DNA from: Vibrio sp. Y2-5
Lineage (GTDB): Bacteria; Pseudomonadota; Gammaproteobacteria; Enterobacterales; Vibrionaceae
Assembly: GCF_014596725.1 (NCBI RefSeq)
Contig: NZ_JACVEG010000002.1
Coordinates: forward strand, 62,001 to 126,000
Reading direction: 5' to 3'
DNA: 64,000 nt
This document shows positions 26,700 to 35,029 of the stretch, in pieces. The position numbers and the translations under genes were made by a program. The notes beneath the pieces are model-generated. The model made no database searches. It saw only the letters and a list, made by a program, of their open reading frames with translations, and was not told the origin of the DNA. How positions within the stretch are numbered: the first letter of the stretch is position 1; every line of letters begins with the position of its first letter.

Positions 26700-27446
26700 T
26701 TGTTTAATTAGTAGCACGATAGCTATGAACCCCATTAAAATTGGCAATCCTAACTCTAAAACTAGCCACCGTAAGTTTTGTGTTTTCAAAAAAAGTTTGA
26801 ACCGAGAATCATACCTTTCAAGTGACACTGGAATACGTTGAGAGCTAATAGTTTCTTCAGCTACTCTAATGCTTCGTTGTAGATCATGGATACTCTTACT
26901 TAGACGACTAATTGATGCACATGAGTTGGCAATATTAGTCGGGTGTTCACCTTTCTCTTCTAATCCATTTCTTACATCGTTTTCTAAAGTTTCTAATTTT
27001 TTATTAAGTGTATCCAGTGGTTCCGATATTGAACCTATTGAATTAGCTTGCTCCGTCCACCATTGATAAAGACTTGATTGTCGTGGGTCACTCGGATAAT
27101 CGCCATATTCAGAGGAAAGTTTTGCAGTTGTGATAAAAGCGAGCTTTGTTCCGCTAACACGTAACCCCCACTCTTGAAATGCATCAATACTTACCCAAAT
27201 AAAGTGAACAAGCATATAAGCGTTAATAGCTAGAAGCCCTAGAAACATAGAGCGACTATCTAGATTTTTAAACTTTAATCCGACAATACTTGATGACGTG
27301 TCTAACTCAAGCCCTCCAAGAGTTAATGCAATAATAACAACACTCAGCATCATAAGGTTGTTACGAATTTTTCTAGCATAATCACTTAATTCAGCTGTAA
27401 CTGGTTCTCCCAGAGCTTTTTGTACTTTTTCAATATCGGTAGACAA
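26694..27446 (-). CDS. Cassette gene: multi-pass membrane protein with coiled coil
   Basis: 250 aa, TTG start (GAGGAATT upstream). Helices at about residues 30-48 and 68-90, a central helical coiled region (LDTLNKKLETLENDVRNGLEEKG; ISRLSKSIHDLQRSIRVAEETI) and a C-terminal membrane helix (LGLPILMGFIAIVLLI). Membrane topology suits an exclusion or abortive-infection protein, but this is only inference. Confidence 0.6.
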   Translation of the reverse strand: MSTDIEKVQKALGEPVTAELSDYARKIRNNLMMLSVVIIALTLGGLELDTSSSIVGLKFKNLDSRSMFLGLLAINAYMLVHFIWVSIDAFQEWGLRVSGTKLAFITTAKLSSEYGDYPSDPRQSSLYQWWTEQANSIGSISEPLDTLNKKLETLENDVRNGLEEKGEHPTNIANSCASISRLSKSIHDLQRSIRVAEETISSQRIPVSLERYDSRFKLFLKTQNLRWLVLELGLPILMGFIAIVLLIKQL

Positions 27447-27462
27447 TTATAATTCCTCGAAA

Positions 27463-27560
27463 ACTCTAGCGCCGCATTAAAGTGTGAGCGGCGTTTGGCT
27501 ATACTTAAGCGAAGCGAAACTGCCAAACGTTGCGAATCACTCTTAAATACTTTGCTATGC
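27463..27560 (-). repeat. attC site 9 (both triplets changed, pairing kept)
   Basis: The plus strand ends are CTCTAGC and GCTATGC, so the conserved AAC and GTT became AGC and GCT. The two changes are complementary, so the end boxes can still pair in the folded strand. Confidence 0.65.
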
Positions 27561-28439
27561 TCGTTTTTTTAGTTGTATAAGAGGTTCCGATTTCATCTGT
27601 TGTATGAAGCCAATATTTTCAGTTGTTTCAGCAAAAGAACGTAATTGAGCTAGTAAACCACCTATTGCATCTGGGGCATAGTTTAAGAACTTGACCATCT
27701 CTTTAACACTGTAGCTATACATAGGACATGTTGGGTGTACTATCCCATTTCTCTTCCCTTTGAGCTCAATGAACTTAGAACGATATTTTGATGATTTAAA
27801 TTCTTTCTGCTTATGAGCAGCAAACGTTGTGACCCATGCATCAAGTCGGTCTTCAAGAGGAGCTTGAGAGTTTAAGGTCACTATATTTGTATACTCATCT
27901 GAGTTAGAAACCAACGTATTTACGTGAAATGTATACTTATGCAAAAAACAATCAACTAGGGAGACTGCACATTGAAGGTAGGAGCGATAAGCTCTTGTCA
28001 AACCGGAAAAATCGTTAGCAAGAATTGCCTTGTATGCCTCTTTTCGATAATGCGTAATATCATCAGCAAAAGATATTTCTGGAGACTCAATTCCCCCGGG
28101 GAATTTTACGCTTTCGGAATAGTTTGCATACTGAGAACCCAGATCAAACTTCATTCCCGTCTCATCGCCCATTATTGCAATGGAGATTGGTGAACTGAGA
28201 AAGCGATCATTGAGATCTAGCATTTGTTGCAAGGCTTTTGCCTTGCCATTTTTACGAACACAATCAATTTCACTTTTGAGATCTATAGTAAAAGGTTCAG
28301 CTTGTTGCTGGCTAACTTTCACCTCTCGATACAGGTGCTTTTTCTGAATTTTAGGCAGGTTAAGATCTCTCCAAACTTGGAGTACATATTTTTCTGCTTT
28401 ATCTTTTCCCACTCTCATTTTATGCAAATCAGCTTCCAA
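27555..28439 (-). CDS. Cassette gene: HEPN-like protein
   Basis: 294 aa, TTG start behind AGGAGGAAAA. LKGKRNGIVHP fits the RNxxxH motif of HEPN domains, which include RNases of toxin and defence systems, set in helical surroundings. The N-terminal 130 residues are of unknown fold. The stop codon lies in attC 9. Enzymatic activity is unproven. Confidence 0.6.
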   Translation of the reverse strand: MEADLHKMRVGKDKAEKYVLQVWRDLNLPKIQKKHLYREVKVSQQQAEPFTIDLKSEIDCVRKNGKAKALQQMLDLNDRFLSSPISIAIMGDETGMKFDLGSQYANYSESVKFPGGIESPEISFADDITHYRKEAYKAILANDFSGLTRAYRSYLQCAVSLVDCFLHKYTFHVNTLVSNSDEYTNIVTLNSQAPLEDRLDAWVTTFAAHKQKEFKSSKYRSKFIELKGKRNGIVHPTCPMYSYSVKEMVKFLNYAPDAIGGLLAQLRSFAETTENIGFIQQMKSEPLIQLKKRA

Positions 28440-28452
28440 TTTTCCTCCTAGC

Positions 28453-28562
28453 GCATAACGCCCGGTTAAGGGGCTAACACGCTTTACACTAAACCCAAAA
28501 TAGCCGCCTTAACCACTAAAACCGCCAAGCGTTGGTTGTCCCTCTTGAACCGTTTGTTAAGC
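28453..28562 (-). repeat. attC site 10
   Basis: Minus strand: GCTTAACAAACGGTTCAAG ... CCGGGCGTTATGCGC. Intact boxes, core GGACAACCAACGCTTGGCGG. Confidence 0.85.
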
Positions 28563-29063
28563 CATTTGCTCGACATTTGCACGCATATGTGCATTTATAT
28601 ACCTGACATTAATGCCTTCCAAATTATGAAGTTCTTTAGGAAAATCATGTAAAGCGCATTTAAATTCACCATGAAAGGCGATTCGTGAACCGTTACTTTT
28701 GTGAAATTTAGCAATCTGATTTGCCTTTGCTGAGCTAATTTCATCAGTTATATAAAGCGAACCAATCTCTCCAGCTTTAAAGCTTTGTGTCTTGATATGC
28801 TTAACTTTTAAAGAAGTACCAGCACAATTAAACTCAATCTCTGCTCTATCAAGTTCAACATCAAAAGGAGACATATTGATAATCCTAAAGTAAATTCGAT
28901 GCTCCGCTATTTTTCCAAGATTAACCTCGACAGATGTGTGACGAGCTTGTACATCAATATATATGAGATCTGCTAAACGTTGCTTTGAGAAAACTTTTCT
29001 CAGAATAAGTTTCGGTAACCAACGTAAATACTTCCATATTTCGACAATTGATAAAGTTTCCAA
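28557..29063 (-). CDS. Cassette gene: beta-sandwich-like protein with membrane-proximal N-terminus
   Basis: 168 aa from the TTG at 29063 placed behind AGGAGGAAAA; a frame open further upstream crosses the attC and is rejected. Basic amphipathic start (YLRWLPKLILRKVF), then beta strands (HRIYFRIINMSPFDVELDRAEIEF). Function unknown. Confidence 0.55.
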   Translation of the reverse strand: METLSIVEIWKYLRWLPKLILRKVFSKQRLADLIYIDVQARHTSVEVNLGKIAEHRIYFRIINMSPFDVELDRAEIEFNCAGTSLKVKHIKTQSFKAGEIGSLYITDEISSAKANQIAKFHKSNGSRIAFHGEFKCALHDFPKELHNLEGINVRYINAHMRANVEQMA

Positions 29064-29076
29064 TTTTCCTCCTGTG

Positions 29077-29201
29077 GCATAACACCCCCTTAAGTGGTGA
29101 GCAACGCACCACAATACTCATCCATTACACCGTAAACACAAAAACCAAATCAAACCCAAACTGCCGAGCGTTGCGAATCCGTCTTAAAGCGTTTGTTACA
29201 T
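29077..29201 (-). repeat. attC site 11
   Basis: Minus strand: ATGTAACAAACGCTTTAAGAC ... GGGGTGTTATGCC. Intact boxes; sequence very close to sites 5, 6 and 13. Confidence 0.85.
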
Positions 29202-29204
29202 GAT

Positions 29205-29732
29205 TTATTCCTCGATTTCGACAACCCACACTTTGTGAGATTCTTTCAATCTTGGAAATGGTTTCCCGATCATCGCACGAAGATAAGCAAGCCTACGGTT
29301 TCCCTCAATCAGATGATAGGGTTCAAGCATGAGATTGCCCTCTTCACGTTGATGGTGGATATGATTTCCTGCATCTTTCGTAACAATCATTGGGCATGGT
29401 GAAGTACCATTTTCAAACATAAACTTTGCAGTATCGTGTTCATTTAAACACCCTTTTAGAAACTCCTGACCTTTGCCATCTAACAACTTCAGGTCATATT
29501 CAAAATGCTGAATTTCCATAATTTTATCGTTATCAAAATCTTCAAGTGAAAATTTCCACTTTGTAAAATCATATAACTGCGAAAATTCCACAACCTGCTC
29601 ATTGTGATACCACATCCAGTTTTTAACTACGTCCTCAGGGATATGATTTAACTCCTGAGGAAAGCGAGCAAAATAATCTTCAAAAGGTTCACATTCGAAA
29701 TCTGATGGGTCATTTCTCTTTGGTATTTCCAC
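29205..29732 (-). CDS. Cassette gene: ParB-like (GNRR) domain protein
   Basis: 175 aa, GTG start behind CGGAGG. LEPYHLIEGNRRLAYLRAMI is the ParB/Srx catalytic-type loop with GNRR in place of GHRR; the aromatic- and acid-rich N-terminal half (CEPFEDYFARFPQELNHI) is separate. ParB-fold proteins bind CTP or act as nucleases. This small version is a cassette family of unknown role. Confidence 0.6.
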   Translation of the reverse strand: MEIPKRNDPSDFECEPFEDYFARFPQELNHIPEDVVKNWMWYHNEQVVEFSQLYDFTKWKFSLEDFDNDKIMEIQHFEYDLKLLDGKGQEFLKGCLNEHDTAKFMFENGTSPCPMIVTKDAGNHIHHQREEGNLMLEPYHLIEGNRRLAYLRAMIGKPFPRLKESHKVWVVEIEE

Positions 29733-29745
29733 ATTTCCTCCGAAT

Positions 29746-29869
29746 CACATAACTCTAAGCTAAGTGGCTGCAAACACCACTAAACTCAAAATAACCACCG
29801 TAAACACACTAGCCAACTTGAGCCGAAACCGCCAAGCCTTAGTAATCCATCTTGAGCACATTGCTAGCT
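29746..29869 (-). repeat. attC site 12 (read through by a gene)
   Basis: Minus strand starts AGCTAGCAATGTGCTCAAGATGG and ends AGAGTTATGTG. The first box has GTT changed to GCT, and the upstream gene continues about 30 nt into the site. Confidence 0.75.
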
Positions 29870-30753
29870 TCGTAACTTGATTCAGCCCTATATTTGTCTG
29901 ATAACTCTTCCACCTTCGTTGTATCTACATAAAAAGGAATCATTAATTTAATAGCTCTAGCATCACCGTCAAAGATTGGAAAGAAACCTAGTTCTTTTAT
30001 TTCATGTACTAAACGACCTATTGAGTGCTCTTTTAAGTGAGGGATATCTAAAATAATCATTTTGTCATCTAATTTTTGACCAGTATGTATAAAATAAATA
30101 TCTACATTTTCCAGTTGTTTATTTAATACATTATTGATTTCTTCTAATTCCTCTACCTTTTTAATCCTTTTATTAAGTTCTAGCTCTAGTTCCGAATGGT
30201 TAATTTTGAACTCTTCATGTTCCTGCTTAAGCTTAGAATAACCTATAACTCTTTTTTTTAGGCTTTCATGCTCACTATGAAGATTATTATAATCACTAAT
30301 AATTTCAATATTTTTTGCATTTAGGTCTTCGATTTTTCTATCATAGGAAACAATTTTTGAATTGTATGATGATAATTTATCGCTATATTCTCCTTCTAAC
30401 TTCTTATAGTCATCTAGTTTAACCATAGTGCCCTTTTCAATACGATTTTTTATATCTCTCTTTTTGTCTCTGACAAGCTCTTGCCAATAAAAAACCAATA
30501 TAGATAATAGGGGATTAAATATTATAAATAATACTGAGAATAACAAAGGCTTGCCTACAAATGAAAAATAATTTGAAGAGGCATTAGAAATTATATTAAT
30601 TTTACTCTCAATGTCATATTCACCAAATAAAACTCGAGCGACCATTCCATAGTTAATTATACACCAAGATATAACAAAACATCCAAAAAATGGAGAACTA
30701 ACTCTTTCATATAATGACGCTTTTATCGCCTGTTGCAAATTAATTACATTCAA
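29839..30753 (-). CDS. Cassette gene: membrane protein with long coiled coil
   Basis: 304 aa, TTG start (AGAGGTG). Two transmembrane helices (FFGCFVISWCIINYGMVARV; LLFSVLFIIFNPLLSILVF), a coiled coil from about residue 100 to 215, and a soluble alpha/beta end. The coding region reaches into attC 12, so its last residues (LKMDY) are encoded by attC sequence. Function unknown. Confidence 0.6.
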   Translation of the reverse strand: MNVINLQQAIKASLYERVSSPFFGCFVISWCIINYGMVARVLFGEYDIESKINIISNASSNYFSFVGKPLLFSVLFIIFNPLLSILVFYWQELVRDKKRDIKNRIEKGTMVKLDDYKKLEGEYSDKLSSYNSKIVSYDRKIEDLNAKNIEIISDYNNLHSEHESLKKRVIGYSKLKQEHEEFKINHSELELELNKRIKKVEELEEINNVLNKQLENVDIYFIHTGQKLDDKMIILDIPHLKEHSIGRLVHEIKELGFFPIFDGDARAIKLMIPFYVDTTKVEELSDKYRAESSYEASNVLKMDY

Positions 30754-30777
30754 TTCTACACCTCTTCTCTAAGAAAG

Positions 30778-30880
30778 CTAACGAATGACATGGACTTCCG
30801 CTCCCGAGGATCTAACACACTTACGTAGCACTTATTTACACAGGAGGCACCATATCCGATACAGGAGAAAGAGCTAGGTT
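30778..30880 (-). repeat. Possible decayed attC
   Basis: A GTTAGC box at 30778-30783 starts the 304-aa gene's cassette. The matching box and core are not recognisable in the 90 bp that separate it from the truncated DUF4393 gene. Confidence 0.3.
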
Positions 30881-31026
30881 AACAGTTTTTGTAACGTGCC
30901 TAATGCCTTGCCTATTTCTTTAGCTGCTGGTTGTATTGCATCTTCATATACAGGAACAGCCTCAACTAAACCAGTAACCGCGTTTATAGTTGAATTAACA
31001 TTATTATTATCATTGTCGCTGAACAT
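30874..31026 (-). pseudogene. Truncated DUF4393-type gene
   Basis: 50 aa. NSTINAVTGLVEAVPVYEDAIQPAAKEIGKALGT matches the start of DUF4393 proteins, which normally continue well past 200 aa. Here the frame stops after QKLLT, and the following sequence is unrelated. A 3'-deleted cassette gene. Confidence 0.6.
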
Positions 31027-31041
31027 ACCTTTTCCTTATCA

Positions 31042-31169
31042 CTCTAACTCCGCCTTAAGTAGTGAGCAACACTAACCACCCAACCTAATCTATTGAGCTG
31101 TAAACACTTAAGCTGAATCAAACCGAAAATGCCACGCGTTGCGAATCTGTCTTAAACGCTTTGTTAACT
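31042..31169 (-). repeat. attC site 13
   Basis: Minus strand: AGTTAACAAAGCGTTTAAGAC ... CGGAGTTAGAGTG. Intact boxes. Confidence 0.85.
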
Positions 31170-31171
31170 TT

Positions 31172-32269
31172 TCAGCATCTATTGATACCTAACTCATTCA
31201 GAATACTTTCAAGTGCCTCGCCTTTCAATATTTGCTTAATCACCTGATTCGAACCTGATTCGTGAATAATACACTTACTCCCTGATTCTATTTCTACTTT
31301 TCCAGCACTAGTTAGTTCAGAATCAAAGGTTAAAAATGCAGGAGTCCCTACAGGTAAGAAGAACGAATATTTTTCAGCTAACATTGAAGTTACTTTCTCT
31401 TTGTAACTCTCTGAGCAATTAGAGCCAAATATAACCCCCTTTATTACATCAGGAGCATGATGAAAAATCTTACTTTTGTTACTCACAGGCATTAGGGATG
31501 TCGAAGAAACCCTGAGAGAACCAAAGCTTTCACTTAATAAAAGTCTCATTTCTTTCTCATATGACCAAAATAAGCTTTTATTAAGCAAGTTGCTCTCAAT
31601 GAGATTAGGTCTAGTGTCAATATCTAATATATCTATTACTTTTTCCTTATCTTCATAATTCACTTCTTCAAACCTGAATTTTTGTACCTCGTTTAGCAAA
31701 ATATTCGGTCGAAGATTGAGTGAGCAATTCGGAAGAGTTTTATAAATCAAAACACACCCTCGGAATCCACCTCCATAATGAGCCCACATCTGAGGATCCA
31801 GAGGATCTTTAGAAAAAGAGCAGCTGTGATATCGCTTATCCCACCCTCTAATCATTTTCTCCTTGAGAAAATGCACGCACATTGAACTAGCAGATTTAGA
31901 GTCAGTGTATAAATCATCCCTATCTTCAAGAAGGTATTGTACAAAAATATTAACCAAGTTTTCTTTTTTAGCATCTATTGCAGAAATAAGGCTCGAACTA
32001 TCATCAACCTTCGTACCCTCAAACTCGTCATTTATTGCTTCAATTAATTCACTATTCTCAATATCAACTATCCTTGCCATATTCCAAGTATCGTAAGGTT
32101 CACTACTTTTTAAAATACCTCTCCAAGCCTCAACACTACTACCAAAATACGGCCTTATGATGAGGTCATGTGGATCATTGAGCTGTTCGTTGGATGCAAA
32201 GAAAATCTCATCATATCTAAGAGACTTCTCAAAATAAAAATCAGGTCTATAATATTTAAATAAATGCAT
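31172..32269 (-). CDS. Cassette gene: DUF2971 protein
   Basis: 365 aa. DUF2971 hallmarks: LFKYYRPD at the start, IFFASNEQLNDPHD, SCSFSKDPLDPQMWAHYGGGFRGCVLIY and FWSYEKEMRLL. DUF2971 proteins are frequent in defence islands and cassettes; the biochemical role is unknown. The SD is weak, unlike in the other cassettes. Confidence 0.75.
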   Translation of the reverse strand: MHLFKYYRPDFYFEKSLRYDEIFFASNEQLNDPHDLIIRPYFGSSVEAWRGILKSSEPYDTWNMARIVDIENSELIEAINDEFEGTKVDDSSSLISAIDAKKENLVNIFVQYLLEDRDDLYTDSKSASSMCVHFLKEKMIRGWDKRYHSCSFSKDPLDPQMWAHYGGGFRGCVLIYKTLPNCSLNLRPNILLNEVQKFRFEEVNYEDKEKVIDILDIDTRPNLIESNLLNKSLFWSYEKEMRLLLSESFGSLRVSSTSLMPVSNKSKIFHHAPDVIKGVIFGSNCSESYKEKVTSMLAEKYSFFLPVGTPAFLTFDSELTSAGKVEIESGSKCIIHESGSNQVIKQILKGEALESILNELGINRC

Positions 32270-32293
32270 AAATTTTTTTAATTACCCCAAATA

Positions 32294-32420
32294 AAGTTAA
32301 CGCCCGCTAAAGTGGTGAGCAACGCAATACAGATGATGACGCATACCACCTTAAACACTAAAACTAACGCATACTGAAAATGCCACGCGTTGCAAATCCC
32401 TCTTGAACAGTTTGTTAGGT
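32294..32420 (-). repeat. attC site 14 (proximal)
   Basis: Minus strand: CACCTAACAAACTGTTCAAG ... GCGGGCGTTAACTT. Intact boxes; core close to attC 2. Confidence 0.85.
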
Positions 32421-32423
32421 GAA

Positions 32424-33023
32424 TTAGTATACGGCAAACCGGACTTCTTCTGGGCTATATGGCTCTAGGGCCCCGGCATTATTCTCTTTGAAGAACTGAA
32501 TTCTAGTACTAGACATCTCGAAACAATATTTAGGGTCAAACTTCAACATAGCTTCATGTTGGAAACATCTTGGAGCGAACTTTATTTCACTTTGCCATGT
32601 AATTTCGTAGCCGTGCTGTTGAATCCAGAACTGAATAGCTTTTAAAGACTCTTTCATAAAGTCATAGCTTCCATGGGTATAATGCTCTATAAGAACAGTA
32701 TTTCGAAGAAAAGCGAACTCATTATCTTTGTATTCAAAGTTTGAAACCACGACCATAGGGCAATTTCTACTCGTGTTTCGCAGCTCACCATGTTTGTAAT
32801 AATCACCTGCATCCACGATTAAGTTTTGTGAGAAACACATTTCATTCGTTTGTCGGTCACTTAACTCTGAAAAATCCACTTGGTGACGTAATGCTATAGA
32901 GATCCCCCCTGCTAAACGAGTTACATCCGATAAGTCTGGTTGAAATGCAAACTGCTTTACAAGAAGTAGATTTAATTCTTCCCATGGTTTAATAACATCG
33001 TTTATGAACCTATTTTTGTTCAT
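32424..33023 (-). CDS. First cassette gene, hypothetical
   Basis: 199 aa, strong SD (AAGGAGG) five bases after the proximal box. Mixed alpha/beta soluble protein (FRNTVLIEHYTHG region: LRNTVLIEHYTHGSYDF). No family recognised. As the first cassette it would be the most expressed if transcription enters from the phage side. Confidence 0.6.
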   Translation of the reverse strand: MNKNRFINDVIKPWEELNLLLVKQFAFQPDLSDVTRLAGGISIALRHQVDFSELSDRQTNEMCFSQNLIVDAGDYYKHGELRNTSRNCPMVVVSNFEYKDNEFAFLRNTVLIEHYTHGSYDFMKESLKAIQFWIQQHGYEITWQSEIKFAPRCFQHEAMLKFDPKYCFEMSSTRIQFFKENNAGALEPYSPEEVRFAVY

Positions 33024-33038
33024 TTTTCCTCCTTCATC

Positions 33039-33126
33039 ACCTAACGGTTGTTACATTGAACCTCTCCACCCTGACGGTTCAATATAAACTGAGCTAACTT
33101 CCAACATACTGTAATGTAACCACATA
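33039..33126 (-). other. Proximal border of the cassette array (attI- or attC-like)
   Basis: Minus strand ...AACAACCGTTAGGTGATG: a GTTRRRY box starts the first cassette. Upstream sequence folds: TTGAACC/GGTTCAA and, outside it, GGTTACATT/AATGTAAC. No second RYYYAAC box is found, so this could be an att site native to the phage rather than a full attC. Confidence 0.45.
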
Positions 33127-33270
33127 AATTACTGTGGAAGTTCGAGTACTTACTTGATTTTTCATTTCAAAATGAGGAGACGGTCAGATTAAGAGTGGAG
33201 AAAGGAAGGAAATGAATTTGGCCTAATACCCATGCTCAAAGGAATCAACACAGGTATCAGTTATTAGGAG

Positions 33271-33432
33271 TTAATTTTGATAAGGTTTGATATATCGTCC
33301 TAAAGCAATCAGTCCAAGTAGGGCAACAATCGGGGTACCAATGATAGACAACACAAAGTAGCCAAATCCGTTATGACCTAAACGTTCTGCTACACCCCAC
33401 ACATAAATAGCCACAATAACATACACACATAA
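33271..33432 (-). CDS. Small two-helix membrane protein (possible holin-like)
   Basis: 53 aa with two hydrophobic helices (VIVAIYVWGVAERLG; YFVLSIIGTPIVALLGLIAL) and a basic end. The best ribosome site (GAGG) serves an ATG at 33449 in another frame, so the gene may carry a one-base frameshift near its start. Located just after the Q-like gene, a place where a phage membrane protein fits. The rest of 33127-33505 shows no gene. Confidence 0.4.
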   Translation of the reverse strand, partial: LCVYVIVAIYVWGVAERLGHNGFGYFVLSIIGTPIVALLGLIALGRYIKPYQN

Positions 33433-33505
33433 AGCCCAAATACTCATAAAACCTCAATAAATCAATGAGAAAACGTCACTGTACCTAGGTAACTCCCAAC
33501 TCTCA

Positions 33506-33994
33506 TCAAGAATAGGTCAATTTTTCTCCGACTCTCTCACCAATCTGCTTTTCCCAACATCGAATAACTTGCACCACCGTATCAACCGCGGAGCGAATAG
33601 TCGTGGACTTACGATAATAGGTATCACGAGAAATATTCATTACAGTACAACGCAGAGTGACTGAGCACCCTTTACGCTTCGTATCTTCTGGTGCATACAT
33701 CAGACACTCCCGTAAGGTAACTTTAACTAGGCCAACAAGCGACTTAGACGGCAACTCTGGAAATTTACGAGCAATGATTTTCGCTAAACGAGAAGTTAGG
33801 AACGACAAAGACTTTTCATCTTCAGTGTTTGAATAAGCGTACATAGCCCATGCAGTCGCTTCCTTGCTTAACCCAGTTAATGCATGAGCAAAATCCATTT
33901 GTGTGTATTCAGGGATACCACCAACGCCAGTATCAAAGCGAACTGTCTTCAGCCCTGCTCTACCGATTTTTTCCAATGCGCTATGCTGATTCAT
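33506..33994 (-). CDS. Antitermination protein Q-like
   Basis: 162 aa, last gene of the left early operon. Helix-turn-helix-like region MNISRDTYYRKSTTIRSAVDTVV near the end as in Q-type antiterminators. Q would activate late genes from a promoter just downstream, that is, immediately before the cassette array. Overlaps the NinG stop side by 14 bp. Confidence 0.6.
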   Translation of the reverse strand: MNQHSALEKIGRAGLKTVRFDTGVGGIPEYTQMDFAHALTGLSKEATAWAMYAYSNTEDEKSLSFLTSRLAKIIARKFPELPSKSLVGLVKVTLRECLMYAPEDTKRKGCSVTLRCTVMNISRDTYYRKSTTIRSAVDTVVQVIRCWEKQIGERVGEKLTYS

Positions 33995-34391
33995 AGTAAT
34001 ACTCCCAGTGAGAACTCATAACATCGGCTTTTACTTTGTACGATTTTTCGATTTGATGAATTTCTTCAGCAGTCCAATGCTGTGGTGGATGATAAGACTC
34101 AACAACTTCGAGGCGTCTCAGCCCCATTTTTTCGATAAGACAGTTTCTGTATTCGGACTTGTTAGCAGACTTATAACCGTTGCACTCACGACACTGGCCA
34201 TGGCAATTATCTTCATCAAAGCGAAGCTCGGGAGCCGCACCGATTGAACGATAATGCCCTGCATCCAACTGACCATACTCAACATGTCGACCACAGCTGA
34301 TACAAGGCTTACCAGCATCTCGTAAACGAATAAAGCGATTGAATTGCACTTGAGCTTGTTCTAAACGATAAGAGCGATTTCGGTTTCTCAT
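33981..34391 (-). CDS. ninG: NinG/Rap-type recombination protein
   Basis: 136 aa. CISCGRHVEYGQLDAGHYRSIG ... CHGQCRECNGYKSAN are the NinG zinc-binding/HNH-like motifs. Rap of lambda directs Holliday junction cleavage in Red recombination. It lacks the N-terminal zinc finger of lambda NinG (about 200 aa). Confidence 0.85.
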   Translation of the reverse strand: MRNRNRSYRLEQAQVQFNRFIRLRDAGKPCISCGRHVEYGQLDAGHYRSIGAAPELRFDEDNCHGQCRECNGYKSANKSEYRNCLIEKMGLRRLEVVESYHPPQHWTAEEIHQIEKSYKVKADVMSSHWEYYYESA

Positions 34392-35029
34392 GCGAACTCC
34401 ATATGTTGATAAACTGCGTTCTGCATTTCCAGTTCGTCATTGAAAACTTGGGAAAGAGATTTGTTCCAAATAACGTTAAAACAGCCTTTGTAAATCTTCT
34501 CGAAATGCTCTTGATCCATATTGTCGAATGCAATCGACCAAGGGCGCTTAACTGTCCCACCATTAGGAAGAAACTCTAAGTCGAAAAACCCCGCCTCAAT
34601 CATCACTTGATAACGATAATTTTCCTCACATTTGTATGCTTCTGGGTCACAATGCCCTTCTCGCTTTTTCCTAATGTCAGCAAGAACTAACTCCGCGATC
34701 TCAACTCCATGCGAAGCGTACATTTCTGAGCGTCCAGCCAACTGGCAAAAACGTTTAGCCGTTTCATGTGCAATGTAATACTCAGGCCCACTAATCAAAC
34801 TGACATCTGGTGACCAATACTGAAAACCGAGATTCAGCAATGCAAAGAATTTTCTGTGATGTTCAAGAACTCGAACAGCAGCTTTCGATTTAGGTTTTAG
34901 CGCTACTACACGTCCTTTCATTGCAGACGCTTTTTCTCGCATAAGAGGGGTCGCATATTGAAGAAAACCACCAGCCGTAATCACTCCAACTATTTCATCA
35001 TTTGGTTTTTTAGCCTTAACACTACGCAT
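34388..35029 (-). CDS. DUF1367 phage protein
   Basis: 213 aa. HHRKFFALLNLGFQYWSP and PWSIAFDNMDQEHFEKIYKGCFNVIW are typical of DUF1367 proteins of the lambdoid nin region. Overlaps NinG by 4 bp. Function unknown in the family. Confidence 0.75.
   Translation of the reverse strand: MRSVKAKKPNDEIVGVITAGGFLQYATPLMREKASAMKGRVVALKPKSKAAVRVLEHHRKFFALLNLGFQYWSPDVSLISGPEYYIAHETAKRFCQLAGRSEMYASHGVEIAELVLADIRKKREGHCDPEAYKCEENYRYQVMIEAGFFDLEFLPNGGTVKRPWSIAFDNMDQEHFEKIYKGCFNVIWNKSLSQVFNDELEMQNAVYQHMEFA

Noticed and set aside
20195..32420. Repeated 110-130 bp sequences as a CRISPR array
   Set aside because: Repeats are imperfect palindromes spaced by whole genes with attC boxes; there are no short unique spacers and no cas genes.
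33271..33449. 58-aa frame from the ATG at 33449
   Set aside because: Reading that frame hits a stop after 18 codons; only the frame from 33432 is open through the second membrane helix.
33000..33505. Integron integrase near the proximal array end
   Set aside because: No open frame of suitable length or tyrosine-recombinase motif in this region; the only such gene in the window is the phage integrase at 52.9-54.2 kb.
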